Shown here: positions 20,231 through 31,248 of the stretch, one piece after another
Position numbering within the stretch: the first letter of the stretch is position 1
Layout of the letters: the number at the start of each line of letters is the position of its first letter
Assembly: GCF_001667185.1 (NCBI RefSeq)
Contig: NZ_LZIC01000030.1
Location: forward strand, 1 to 64,000
DNA from: Mycobacterium sp. 852002-50816_SCH5313054-b
Lineage (GTDB): Bacteria; Actinomycetota; Actinomycetes; Mycobacteriales; Mycobacteriaceae
DNA length: 64,000 nucleotides
Reading direction: 5' to 3'
Program-made: the position numbers and the translations under genes
Notes under the pieces: model-generated
What the model was told of the DNA's origin: nothing
Databases searched by the model: none
Seen by the model: only the letters and a program-made list of their open reading frames with translations

Positions 20231-21342
20231 TCGCCGCCGGGACCGCGGTCCTCGACGGTCAGGTCAGCCGCCCCGGGTGGCTGGAGGTTTCCGACGGGCG
20301 CATCCTGGACTGCGGGGCCGGCCCGCCGCCGCGCCCGGCCGGCGACGACTTCCCGGATTGCGTTGTGGTTCCGGGCTTTATCGACATGCACGTGCACGGC
20401 GGCGGCGGGGCGTCCTACACCGACCCCGATGGCATCGGCACCGCCGCCGAATTCCACCTGCGGCACGGCACCACCACGACGCTGGCCAGCCTGGTCACCG
20501 CCGCGCCGGCCGAGCTGATCGCCGGCGTGCGCGCGCTCGCCGCGGCCACCCGGCGCGGCGCGGTCGCGGGCATCCACCTGGAGGGGCCGTGGCTGAGCCG
20601 GGCGCGCTGCGGTGCCCATGACCCCGCCCTGATGCGCGACCCCGATCCCGCCGAGATCGACGCCGTGCTCACCGCCGGCGGCGGCGCGATCCGGATGGTG
20701 ACGCTGGCGCCCGAGTTGCCCGGGGCGCAGGAGGCGATCCGCCGCTTCCTGGACGCGGGTGTCGTTGTCGCCGTTGGGCATACCGATGCGACGTACGTGC
20801 AGACGAAGCGGGCCATCGCCGCCGGCGCCACGGTCGGCACCCATCTGTTCAACGCGATGCCGCCGCTGCACCACCGCGAGCCGGGGCCCGCGCTCGCCCT
20901 GCTGCAGGAGGCGGGCGTGACCGTCGAACTCATCGCCGACGGCGTGCACGTGCACCCGGAGGCGCTGCGGGCGGTGATCCGGGCCGCGGGGCCGGACCGG
21001 GTCGCCCTGGTGACCGACGCGATCGCCGCGGCCGGCCGCGCCGACGGGGCGTTTCGGCTGGGCGCGGTGCCGGTCGACGTCGTGTCCGGCGTGGCGCGGG
21101 TGCGCGGGACGTCGACGATCGCCGGCAGCACCGCCACCATGGACGGGATCTTCCGCACTGTGGCCGCCGACGCGGGACTGGCCGATGCGGTGCGGATGAC
21201 GGCGACGACTCCGGCGCGGGCGCTCGGCCTCGAACGGGTGGGCACACTGCGGGCGGGCCACGACGCGAATCTGGTTGTACTGAACGGCGCTTTGGAAGTG
21301 ACCGACGCCATGGTCCGCGGCGGCTGGGTGATGAACGACTAG
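20221..21342 (+). CDS. nagA: N-acetylglucosamine-6-phosphate deacetylase
   Basis: 373 aa from the ATG at 20221, inside the end of sugI. It removes acetate from GlcNAc-6-phosphate, in cell-wall amino-sugar recycling. Metal and active-site motifs: DMHVHGGGG, HLEGPWL, GHTDAT, HLFNAMPPLHHREPG and VTDAIAAAG (catalytic Asp). It is Rv3332 and the end of the dacB1-sugI-nagA operon, which joins peptidoglycan trimming, uptake and amino-sugar catabolism. Confidence 0.94.
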   Translation: MGLIAAGTAVLDGQVSRPGWLEVSDGRILDCGAGPPPRPAGDDFPDCVVVPGFIDMHVHGGGGASYTDPDGIGTAAEFHLRHGTTTTLASLVTAAPAELIAGVRALAAATRRGAVAGIHLEGPWLSRARCGAHDPALMRDPDPAEIDAVLTAGGGAIRMVTLAPELPGAQEAIRRFLDAGVVVAVGHTDATYVQTKRAIAAGATVGTHLFNAMPPLHHREPGPALALLQEAGVTVELIADGVHVHPEALRAVIRAAGPDRVALVTDAIAAAGRADGAFRLGAVPVDVVSGVARVRGTSTIAGSTATMDGIFRTVAADAGLADAVRMTATTPARALGLERVGTLRAGHDANLVVLNGALEVTDAMVRGGWVMND

Positions 21343-21351
21343 CCGATCGGG

Positions 21352-21828
21352 CTACCGCGGCTCGAGAACGACAACGGGGATCTCGCGGTCGGTCCAGTTC
21401 TGGTACGAGTCGAAATCGGCGTAGGTGTCCACCAGGCGGGGCCACAGTCGCGCCCGTTCCTCGGGGTCGGCCTGATGCGCCGTGACGGCGCGGCGCTCGG
21501 CACCGATCGTGACGTCCGTATCGGGATGGGCCAGCAAGTTGCGATACCACTGCGGGTTCTCGTCACGTCCTGCCGCCGAGGCGACGACGATGACGTTGCG
21601 ACCGTCGTTCATGTACAGCAGCGGCGTGGTGAAGCGGTTGCCGGACTTGCGCCCCAGATGGTCCAGCAGCAACGTCGGGGCCGGCTTGCGGAAGCCGGCG
21701 CCGACGCGCAAGTTGCCGCCCAAGCGCCCGCGGCTGATGCGGTAGGTGAAAGCGTGGGCGCGGCTGAGGTAGCGCGACGCCACCAGGACGAATCGCGAGT
21801 TGAGCTGTTTCGGTTTCCGCAAAGCCAT
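21352..21828 (-). CDS. Ddn-like F420-dependent nitroreductase family protein
   Basis: 158 aa. The split beta-barrel family of deazaflavin-dependent nitroreductases (Ddn/Rv3547 type) is recognised by GRKSGNRFTTPLLY, IVVASAAGRDENPQWYRNL and the C-terminal IPVVVLEP. Members use F420H2 to reduce quinones or xenobiotics. It lies 12 bp after the TetR gene in the same direction, with GAGAGGA before its ATG, so the two form an operon that is probably autoregulated. Not part of the conserved M. tuberculosis gene order here. Confidence 0.88.
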   Translation of the reverse strand: MALRKPKQLNSRFVLVASRYLSRAHAFTYRISRGRLGGNLRVGAGFRKPAPTLLLDHLGRKSGNRFTTPLLYMNDGRNVIVVASAAGRDENPQWYRNLLAHPDTDVTIGAERRAVTAHQADPEERARLWPRLVDTYADFDSYQNWTDREIPVVVLEPR

Positions 21829-21840
21829 TGGGTGTCCTCT

Positions 21841-22428
21841 CTAAGACCGGCTTGTCACGCTCAGGAGGTCGAGCGCGGCGCTGATGCCCGCTGCGAGCAC
21901 GTCGCTCGACAGTGTCGGGTCGGCGAGGGCCCGCGCGAGTTGCAGGCTGCCGACGAGAAGGGCGAACAGCCCGGTCGCCGTGCTCAGTGCGGCCGCCGGG
22001 TTGTCCGGCGACAGGTGGGTCGCCACCGCCTCGATGATGGCCCGCGCGCCCTCGGTGTAGGAATCGCGGACCTGTCGGTCGCAGCGGCAGATCTCATCGA
22101 GCAGCGCCGCCGACGGACAACCGGTCGCGGGGTGGTCGCGGTGATCCGGGGAGAGGTAGTCGCGGATGAACTGTTCGAGGGACTCCCGCCCGGGCGGGAG
22201 CGCCGTCATCGTGGCCGCTTGGGTTGCCAGTTGGTCAGCCACCACGCGGGCCACCAGGTCGTTCTTCGATCCGAAGTGAGCGTAGAAGGCGCCGTTGGTG
22301 AGCCCGGCGTCCGACATCAGCGCCGCAATCCCGGCACCGTCGATACCGTCGCGCTTCAGCCGTTGACCGGCACGGTCGATGATCCGGCGCCGCGTCTCGC
22401 CCTTGTGCGTCTTGTCGTATCTCGCCAC
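21841..22428 (-). CDS. TetR family transcriptional regulator
   Basis: 195 aa from the GTG at 22428 (VARYDKTHK), preceded by AGAGGA at 5 nt; a GTG at 22467 would add 13 residues not usual for the family. The N-terminal HTH (AALMSDAGLTNGAFYAHFGSK) is of TetR type; the helical C-terminal domain has a Cys-rich patch (ATGCPSAALLDEICRCDRQ) seen in TetR relatives. It is divergent from two hydrolase genes with a perfect palindrome between them. Confidence 0.88.
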   Translation of the reverse strand: MARYDKTHKGETRRRIIDRAGQRLKRDGIDGAGIAALMSDAGLTNGAFYAHFGSKNDLVARVVADQLATQAATMTALPPGRESLEQFIRDYLSPDHRDHPATGCPSAALLDEICRCDRQVRDSYTEGARAIIEAVATHLSPDNPAAALSTATGLFALLVGSLQLARALADPTLSSDVLAAGISAALDLLSVTSRS

Positions 22429-22487
22429 CGTCGTCCTCTCCTCTGGGTAGCTCGTCGCTTGACTCACGATACCGCATTAGCTTACAG

Positions 22488-22501
22488 TCATAATATTATG
22501 A
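22488..22501. promoter_or_regulatory. Candidate TetR operator, perfect 14-bp palindrome
   Basis: TCATAATATTATGA is a perfect inverted repeat with no spacer, in the 169-bp region between the TetR start and the first hydrolase. Seven AT pairs in a row are rare in this high-GC genome. It is the natural site for control of both divergent transcripts. Confidence 0.6.
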
Positions 22502-22596
22502 TCGACAGCCAAAGGATGCAAGGTCGGCCCGGCCCCAAACCGAAATGGCTGAACGATCCCCCACGTCGTACGCGGACACCATGCCGAAAGGGATGA
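22498..22596 (+). CDS. Possible 32-aa upstream ORF coupled to the first hydrolase
   Basis: An ATG inside the palindrome (22498-22500) opens a 32-codon frame (MIDSQRMQGRPGPKPKW and more) whose TGA (22594-22596) ends one base before the hydrolase ATG at 22598. A second in-frame ATG is at 22516. The peptide is basic and proline-rich with no recognised family. No good ribosome site precedes the first ATG, so translation would need a leaderless transcript. Speculative. Confidence 0.2.
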   Translation: MIDSQRMQGRPGPKPKWLNDPPRRTRTPCRKG

Positions 22597-22597
22597 C

Positions 22598-23485
22598 ATG
22601 ACCACTTGGAAAGACGCGCCGACGCGCAGGATTCGCGCCAACGGCGTGGACTTCGCCTACCGCGACCTCGGAACCGACACCGGTGTTCCCGTGGTCTTCC
22701 TGCACCACCTGACCGCGGTGCTCGACGACTGGGATCCGCGGGTCGTCGACGGCATCGCGGCGCACCGGCGCGTCATCGCCTTCGACAATCGTGGCGTCGG
22801 CGCGACGAGCTCCAAAGTGCCCGGCAACATCGACCAGATGGGCGCGGACGCGATCGCGTTCATCCGGGCGCTGGGCCTGACGAAGGTCGATCTGCTGGGA
22901 TTCTCACTCGGCGGCGGCGTCGCCCAAATGGTCGCCCTCCGAGCGCCGAACCTGGTGCGCCGCATGATCCTGGCCGGCACCGGGCCGCGCGGCGGAGGAG
23001 GCATCGAGCGGATCACCAGGATCTTCGTCATCGCCTACCTCAAAGCCGCGCTCACCCGCAGCGATCCCAGAAACTTCCTCTTCTTCCCTCGCACCCCGGA
23101 AGGCAGGCGCGCCGCGTCCGATTACCTCGGCCGCCTCAAAGAACGCACGCACCACCGCGACAAGCGAATATCCATCCAAGCCCGCGTCGCACAACTCAAG
23201 GCCATTCGGGGGGCCGGTCTGAGCGCACCCGACGACCTCTCGGCGATCACCCAACCGGTCCTCGTCGCCAACGGCGACCATGACCTGATGGTCGACAGCA
23301 GCCTGTCCGACGACATCGCGCGCCGAATTCCCAACGCGGAGCTGAAGATTTACCCGCGCTCGGGACACGGCGGGGTGTTCCAGCACCACGAGACTTTCGT
23401 CGCCGATGTGCTGCGCTTTCTCGGCGGCGAAACAACCAGCGAAGAAAAGGGAGTGTCCAATGAACAATACGCACCACAAAGATGA
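22598..23485 (+). CDS. Alpha/beta hydrolase, first of a tandem pair
   Basis: 295 aa; GAAAGGG lies just upstream. Alpha/beta-hydrolase fold with the oxyanion region VFLHHLTAVLDDWDP, nucleophile elbow GFSLGG (Ser near residue 104), Asp in NGDHDLMVD and His in SGHGGVFQHH. Such enzymes are often esterases, epoxide hydrolases or haloperoxidase-like proteins. About half its residues match the next gene, so the two arose by duplication. Probably controlled by the divergent TetR. Confidence 0.85.
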   Translation: MTTWKDAPTRRIRANGVDFAYRDLGTDTGVPVVFLHHLTAVLDDWDPRVVDGIAAHRRVIAFDNRGVGATSSKVPGNIDQMGADAIAFIRALGLTKVDLLGFSLGGGVAQMVALRAPNLVRRMILAGTGPRGGGGIERITRIFVIAYLKAALTRSDPRNFLFFPRTPEGRRAASDYLGRLKERTHHRDKRISIQARVAQLKAIRGAGLSAPDDLSAITQPVLVANGDHDLMVDSSLSDDIARRIPNAELKIYPRSGHGGVFQHHETFVADVLRFLGGETTSEEKGVSNEQYAPQR

Positions 23486-24323
23486 CCTGATCCTGTCCTA
23501 CCGCGATGCCCCGGCGCGCTCGCTCAGCGCCGGAGGTGTGAGCTTCGCCTATCGGGAACTGGGCCCCAAAGGTGGTGTGCCCGTAGTGTTCCTCGTCCAT
23601 CTCGCTGCGGTCCTCGACAATTGGGATCCCCGCATCATCGATGCCATCGCCGCGCATCACCACGTCATCGCCTTCGATAACCGCGGCGTCGGCGCCTCCA
23701 GCGGCCAGGTGCCGCTGAGCGTGGAGGAAATGGCCGACGACGCCTACACGTTCATCACCGCGCTGGGCCATCGCAAGATCGACATCTTCTCGTTCTCCCT
23801 CGGCGGGATGGTCGCCCAGGCGCTGGTGCTCAAGCACCCGGAGCTCGTCCGCAAGCTGATCCTGACCGGCACCGGACCCGCCGGCGGTAAGGGAATCGAC
23901 AAGGTGGCCGGGGTTACGTACTACGACATGGTTCGCGCCACTCTCAGGCGGGTCGATCCCAAGGAGTTTCTCTTCTTCAATCGCGACGGCACCGGCCGCC
24001 GCGCGGGCCGCGAGTTCGTCGAACGACTCGAGGAACGCACCGAGGATCGCGATACCCCGATCAAGATCACAGCGCTGCAGCGCCAACTCAAGGCGATCAA
24101 ACGATGGGGGCGCTCGACACCGGCCGACTTGTCCAGAATCACCCAACCGACCCTCATCGCCAACGGCGACCACGACCGGATGGTGCCCACCACCCTCTCC
24201 GAAGACTTACACCGCAGAATCCCCGGCTCGCAACTCATCATCTACCCGAATTCCGGCCATGGCGGCATCTTCCAGTACCACGAGGACTTTTCGTCGAAGG
24301 CGGTCGCTTTCCTGGCCGACTGA
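23460..24323 (+). CDS. Alpha/beta hydrolase, second of a tandem pair
   Basis: 287 aa from the ATG at 23460, overlapping the previous gene by 26 bp. Motifs parallel the first copy: VFLVHLAAVLDNWDP, nucleophile elbow FSFSLGG, NGDHDRMVP and NSGHGGIFQYHE. The HH of the first copy's oxyanion region is VH here, so the substrate pockets have diverged. Same operon and probable TetR control. Confidence 0.85.
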   Translation: MNNTHHKDDLILSYRDAPARSLSAGGVSFAYRELGPKGGVPVVFLVHLAAVLDNWDPRIIDAIAAHHHVIAFDNRGVGASSGQVPLSVEEMADDAYTFITALGHRKIDIFSFSLGGMVAQALVLKHPELVRKLILTGTGPAGGKGIDKVAGVTYYDMVRATLRRVDPKEFLFFNRDGTGRRAGREFVERLEERTEDRDTPIKITALQRQLKAIKRWGRSTPADLSRITQPTLIANGDHDRMVPTTLSEDLHRRIPGSQLIIYPNSGHGGIFQYHEDFSSKAVAFLAD

Positions 24324-24340
24324 ACGGGTCCCGGATCCGG

Positions 24341-25369
24341 CTACCGGAGCCAGCGAGCCAGGCGGGAAAACGCCAGCGCCCCAGCGGCTCCCACGCCCAT
24401 CGCGGTGAGCGTCTGGCGGGTGGACAGACCGTCGTCCACGTGCACCCGCGGGGCGATGATCGCGGGCGGCGGAGGATCGACGGGCTTGGCGCGCGGATCC
24501 GTCGACGTGGTGGCGGCCCAGGCGGCGGCGAACAGCACCAGGTAGGCGGTGACGTAGGAGAACACCATCAGCCCCAGGACAGGCCCGAAGGTGGCCCCCG
24601 CCGGACTGCGCAGCACCACCTTCAAGTAAAGCGACGCAACCTGTTTGAACAGTTCAAAGCCGATCGCCGCCAACAGCCCGGCCCGCACCGAATCGCGCAG
24701 GTTCACCTTCTCGCGCGGCAACCGGGCGATCAGCCAGATGAACAGCAGCCACTGCACCAGGACGGCTATCACGACCGACAACAGCTGGAACAACCAGTCG
24801 AACACCGTAAACTCGGGTATCCCAACCCATCTCAGCGCCGCAGCCATCGGCGCCTCGTGGCCGAGAGTGGTCAGCGCGACGGTGGCCACCGCAACCGCGA
24901 ACGTCCCCGCCATCGCCAGCAGGTCCGAAAGTTTGTTGCGCACAAAGCCCGGCGAATCGATGCGCCGCTCCCACCACATCTCGGTCACCGCCGCCCGCAG
25001 GTGCGATATCCACCCCAAACCCGCCCAGGCGGCGGTAGCCAGGCCGATGACACCCACCGAGGTCCGCGCGTCGATCGCCGAGTTCATCAGGTCCACCAGC
25101 TGCTGCGAGAGGGCGCCGGACACCGAGGACCGGATGTGATCGTCGATGGTGGCCAGCAGCTGCGGGCGGCGCGACAGCACGAACCCGAACGCCGCGAAAC
25201 CGACCATGAGCAACGGGAATAGCGCGAAGATCGTGTAGTACGAGAGGCCGGCCGCATAGAAACCGCCGTTGCGCTCGTCGAAGCGCGTGTAGGCGCGCAC
25301 GACGTGGTCGAACCATCCGAACCGGGCCCGCAACCGATCCAGGAACCCGGGCGTGGCCGGCTCGCTCAT
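24341..25369 (-). CDS. YihY/BrkB family inner membrane protein
   Basis: 342 aa with six TM helices and the family features FDERNGGFYAAGLSYYTIFALFP near residue 30 and PAGATFGPVLGLMVF near 260. The family was once called RNase BN in error; it is now regarded as a membrane protein of unknown, possibly transport, function. It corresponds to Rv3335c. Its start is 8 bp after the trpS stop, so it is cotranscribed with trpS. Confidence 0.88.
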   Translation of the reverse strand: MSEPATPGFLDRLRARFGWFDHVVRAYTRFDERNGGFYAAGLSYYTIFALFPLLMVGFAAFGFVLSRRPQLLATIDDHIRSSVSGALSQQLVDLMNSAIDARTSVGVIGLATAAWAGLGWISHLRAAVTEMWWERRIDSPGFVRNKLSDLLAMAGTFAVAVATVALTTLGHEAPMAAALRWVGIPEFTVFDWLFQLLSVVIAVLVQWLLFIWLIARLPREKVNLRDSVRAGLLAAIGFELFKQVASLYLKVVLRSPAGATFGPVLGLMVFSYVTAYLVLFAAAWAATTSTDPRAKPVDPPPPAIIAPRVHVDDGLSTRQTLTAMGVGAAGALAFSRLARWLR

Positions 25370-25377
25370 GGTGAAAC

Positions 25378-26412
<1,035 letters not shown>

Positions 26413-26470
26413 TCACGCAGGAATCCAGGCCGGTTGCGGTACCGCCGGTATCACCTTTAATGTCGGGAAC

Positions 26471-27313
26471 ATGGGGAGCCGTCCACCGATTCACCTCGGT
26501 TCTGGGGAGCCGATCCTGCTGCTGCACCCGTTCCTGCTGTCCCAGGCGGTGTGGGAGGACGTGGCCCGGCAGCTGGCCGACACCGGCCGCTATGAGGTGT
26601 TCGCCCCCACGATGGCCGGCCACAACGGCGGGCCCAAGGCCGGAACGTGGTTCCTGTCGTCGGAGGTGCTCGCCGATCACGTGGAGCGGCAGCTGGACGA
26701 AATAGGCTGGAAAACGGCCCACATCGTCGGGAACTCGCTGGGCGGCTGGGTCGCCTTCGAGCTGGAGCGGCGCGGGCGCGCGCGCAGCGTCATGGGCATC
26801 GCCCCGGCCGGCGGATGGACGCGCTGGACCCCGGCAAAGTTCGAGGTCATCGCCAAGTTCATCCTCGGCATCCCGCTGCTGGTGGCCGCCTGGGCGTTCG
26901 GGCCGCGCGTGTTGCAGCTCCCGTTCAGCCGGCAGTTGGCCACCTACGCGATCAGCGCCAAACCGGACGGCGTGAACGACGGCCAGCTGTCCGCCATCAT
27001 CGACGACGTCAGGCACTGCCCCGCCTACTTCCAGCTGCTGGTCAAGGCGACGCTGCTGCACGGCCTGCGGGAGGTCGCGCAGAACGCCGTCCCGGCCCAC
27101 CTGGTGGTCTGCGAAAAGGACCGGATCCTGCCCGCACCCAGGTTCAGCCGGCACTTCACCAACCACCTGCCCAAGGACAGTCACCAGGTCACCCGGCTCG
27201 ACGGCGTCGGGCACGTCCCGATGTTCGAGGCGCCAGAGCGCATCACCCGGGTGATCACCGACTTCATCGACGAATGCTGCCCGACCCCGGGCCGCGAAGA
27301 GTCGACCGGCTAG
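26471..27313 (+). CDS. Alpha/beta hydrolase (Rv3337-Rv3338 as one gene)
   Basis: 280 aa from the ATG at 26471. Oxyanion region LLLHPFLLSQAVWEDVA, nucleophile elbow VGNSLGGWVAFE (Ser about residue 94), Asp in VCEKDRILP and His in DGVGHVPMFE give a full triad. In M. tuberculosis this locus is annotated as two adjoining short ORFs, Rv3337 and Rv3338; here it is a single intact frame. Substrate unknown. Convergent with icd1 with no intergenic gap. Confidence 0.87.
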   Translation: MGSRPPIHLGSGEPILLLHPFLLSQAVWEDVARQLADTGRYEVFAPTMAGHNGGPKAGTWFLSSEVLADHVERQLDEIGWKTAHIVGNSLGGWVAFELERRGRARSVMGIAPAGGWTRWTPAKFEVIAKFILGIPLLVAAWAFGPRVLQLPFSRQLATYAISAKPDGVNDGQLSAIIDDVRHCPAYFQLLVKATLLHGLREVAQNAVPAHLVVCEKDRILPAPRFSRHFTNHLPKDSHQVTRLDGVGHVPMFEAPERITRVITDFIDECCPTPGREESTG

Positions 27314-28543
27314 CTAGCCAGCTAAGGCCTTCTCCAGGTTCTCGGCGATGGAATTCAGGAATTCCTCGCTTTGCTGCCACTCCTGCTCGGGGCCGATGAG
27401 GATGGCGAGGTCCTTGGTCATCTTGCCGCCCTCGACGGTGGAGATGACGACCTCTTCCAGCTTCTGGGCGAACTCGATCACCTCGGGGGTGTCGTCCAGC
27501 TTGCCGCGGTGCTGCAGCCCCCGGGTCCAGGCGAAGATCGACGCGATGGGGTTCGTCGAGGTCGGCTTGCCCGCCTGGTACTGCCGGAAGTGGCGGGTGA
27601 CGGTGCCGTGCGCCGCCTCGGCCTCGACCGTCCTGCCGTCGGCCGTCATCAGCACCGACGTCATCAACCCCAGCGAGCCGTAGCCCTGCGCGACGGTGTC
27701 GGACTGCACGTCGCCGTCGTAGTTCTTGCAGGCCCAGACGTAGCCACCCTCCCACTTGAGGCAGGCCGCGACCATGTCGTCGATGAGCCGATGCTCGTAG
27801 GTCAGCCCCTCGGCCTCGAACTGCTCCTTGAATTCCTCGTCGTAGATGCGCTGGAACTCGTCTTTGAACATGCCGTCGTAGGCCTTGAGGATGGTGTTCT
27901 TGGTGGACAGATACACCGGCCACTTGGCGTTCAGGCCGTAGGCGAACGAGGCGCGCGCGAAGTCGCGGATGGAGTCCTTGAAGTTGTACATCCCCATCAC
28001 GACGCCGCCGTCCGGGGGAATCGACACCACCTCGTGCACCATCGGCTCGCTGCCGTCGGCGGGCGTGAAGGTCAGGGTGACGGTGCCCGGCTTGTCGACC
28101 TTGAAGTTCGTCGCCCGGTACTGGTCACCAAAAGCGTGACGGCCAATGACGATTGGCTTGGTCCAGCCCGGAACCAGGCGCGGCACATTGGAAATCACGA
28201 TCGGCTCGCGGAAGATGGTGCCGCCCAGAATGTTCCGGATTGTCCCGTTGGGCGACAGCCACATCTTCTTGAGGTTGAATTCGTGGACTCGAGCCTCGTC
28301 GGGGGTAATCGTTGCGCACTTGACGCCCACGCCGTGCTTCTTGATCGCATAGGCCGCGTCGATCGTCACCTGGTCGTCGGTGCGATCGCGGTGCTCGATG
28401 CCCAGGTCGTAGTAGTCCAAATCGATGTCGAGGTGCGGCAGGATCAGCATGTCCTTGATGAGCTTCCAGATGACGCGGGTCATCTCGTCGCCGTCGAGCT
28501 CTACTACCGGGCCCTTGACCTTGATCTTGGATTCGCCTGTCAT
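27314..28543 (-). CDS. icd1: NADP-dependent isocitrate dehydrogenase, homodimeric type
   Basis: 409 aa. It converts isocitrate to 2-oxoglutarate in the TCA cycle. Family features: [20 protein letters not shown] in the substrate site, [18 protein letters not shown], and the metal-binding [11 protein letters not shown]. It is the eukaryote-like Rv3339c type. It follows icd2 by 27 bp in the same direction. Confidence 0.95.
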   Translation of the reverse strand: MTGESKIKVKGPVVELDGDEMTRVIWKLIKDMLILPHLDIDLDYYDLGIEHRDRTDDQVTIDAAYAIKKHGVGVKCATITPDEARVHEFNLKKMWLSPNGTIRNILGGTIFREPIVISNVPRLVPGWTKPIVIGRHAFGDQYRATNFKVDKPGTVTLTFTPADGSEPMVHEVVSIPPDGGVVMGMYNFKDSIRDFARASFAYGLNAKWPVYLSTKNTILKAYDGMFKDEFQRIYDEEFKEQFEAEGLTYEHRLIDDMVAACLKWEGGYVWACKNYDGDVQSDTVAQGYGSLGLMTSVLMTADGRTVEAEAAHGTVTRHFRQYQAGKPTSTNPIASIFAWTRGLQHRGKLDDTPEVIEFAQKLEEVVISTVEGGKMTKDLAILIGPEQEWQQSEEFLNSIAENLEKALAG

Positions 28544-28570
28544 GTCGAGCTCGACTTTCCTCTCGCGGCC

Positions 28571-30808
<2,238 letters not shown>

Positions 30809-30948
30809 GGTCCATCTCCCGGCGTCATTGGTCAGATATTGATGGGGCTAGAGCGTTCTGGTTGCCACGTTATCAAGGGTGTTTGGACACCTGTCGACCT
30901 GCAGGCCAGCGCGCTGAACTGCGGCATCGATGGCGGACGGATCGTCCA

Positions 30949-30979
30949 TTGGCATCGACTCGCCGCTATGAGATAGGCT
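30949..30979 (+). promoter_or_regulatory. Candidate promoter of the metY leader RNA
   Basis: TTGGCA (30949-30954) and TAGGCT (30974-30979) are separated by 19 bp. The -10 fits the mycobacterial TANNNT pattern and would start transcription close to G30987, the first base of the riboswitch aptamer. The agreement in position is the main support. Confidence 0.45.
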
Positions 30980-30986
30980 TCACATC

Positions 30987-31104
30987 GGTCATGAGCGCCA
31001 GCGCTAAGCCCCGGCTTGCTGGCCGGCAACCCTCCAACCGCGGTGGGGTGCCCCGGGTGAAAGACCAGGTCTAGTAGCCACAGGCTGCGCGGCAAGCGCG
31101 GGTC
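30987..31104 (+). promoter_or_regulatory. SAM-IV riboswitch aptamer
   Basis: The sequence closely follows the known mycobacterial SAM-IV aptamer found upstream of Rv3340-type genes: GGTCATGAG at the 5' end, GCCAGC...GCTGGC closing one arm, the AAGCCCCGGCTTGCTGG core, CCAACCGCGGTGGGGTGCC, and GGCAAGCGCGGGTC at the 3' end. GGTC 30987-30990 pairs with GACC 31063-31066. It binds S-adenosylmethionine to control methionine synthesis genes. Recognised from memory of the family. Confidence 0.92.
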
Positions 31105-31132
31105 CGCCATACCGGACCCCTGACTAGAGGGG
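31100..31132 (+). promoter_or_regulatory. Candidate riboswitch expression platform (competing hairpins)
   Basis: GGGTCCG (31100-31106) pairs perfectly with CGGACCC (31113-31119) over a 6-nt loop; its 5' strand overlaps the 3' end of the aptamer. Alternatively CCCC (31117-31120) can pair with GGGG (31129-31132), the ribosome site of the leader peptide. The two pairings exclude each other because they share the C-tract. No U-tract follows, so control of translation is more likely than termination. Confidence 0.55.
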
Positions 31133-31139
31133 AAACGTG

Positions 31140-31187
31140 ATGCGCATCCATCAAGCTCATTCGCGTCGCTTTGTCTGCCGTCGGTAG
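31140..31187 (+). CDS. 15-aa Cys/Arg leader peptide upstream of metY
   Basis: ATG at 31140, TAG at 31185: MRIHQAHSRRFVCRR. A strong ribosome site, GAGGGG (31127-31132), lies 7 nt upstream. The short basic peptide with RRFVCRR resembles the small Cys-containing leader ORFs noted before sulfur genes in actinobacteria. It lies between the SAM-IV riboswitch and metY, whose start is 61 nt after the leader stop. No product function beyond regulation is proposed. Confidence 0.6.
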   Translation: MRIHQAHSRRFVCRR

Positions 31188-31248
31188 CCCGACCGCGCAC
31201 TTCCCGATACCCGAATTCATGCCCTTCTGAGAAGAAAGCACACCGCAC

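Noticed and set aside
31100..31119. GGGTCCG/CGGACCC hairpin as an intrinsic terminator
   Set aside because: No U-tract follows; position relative to the leader ribosome site fits translational control better.
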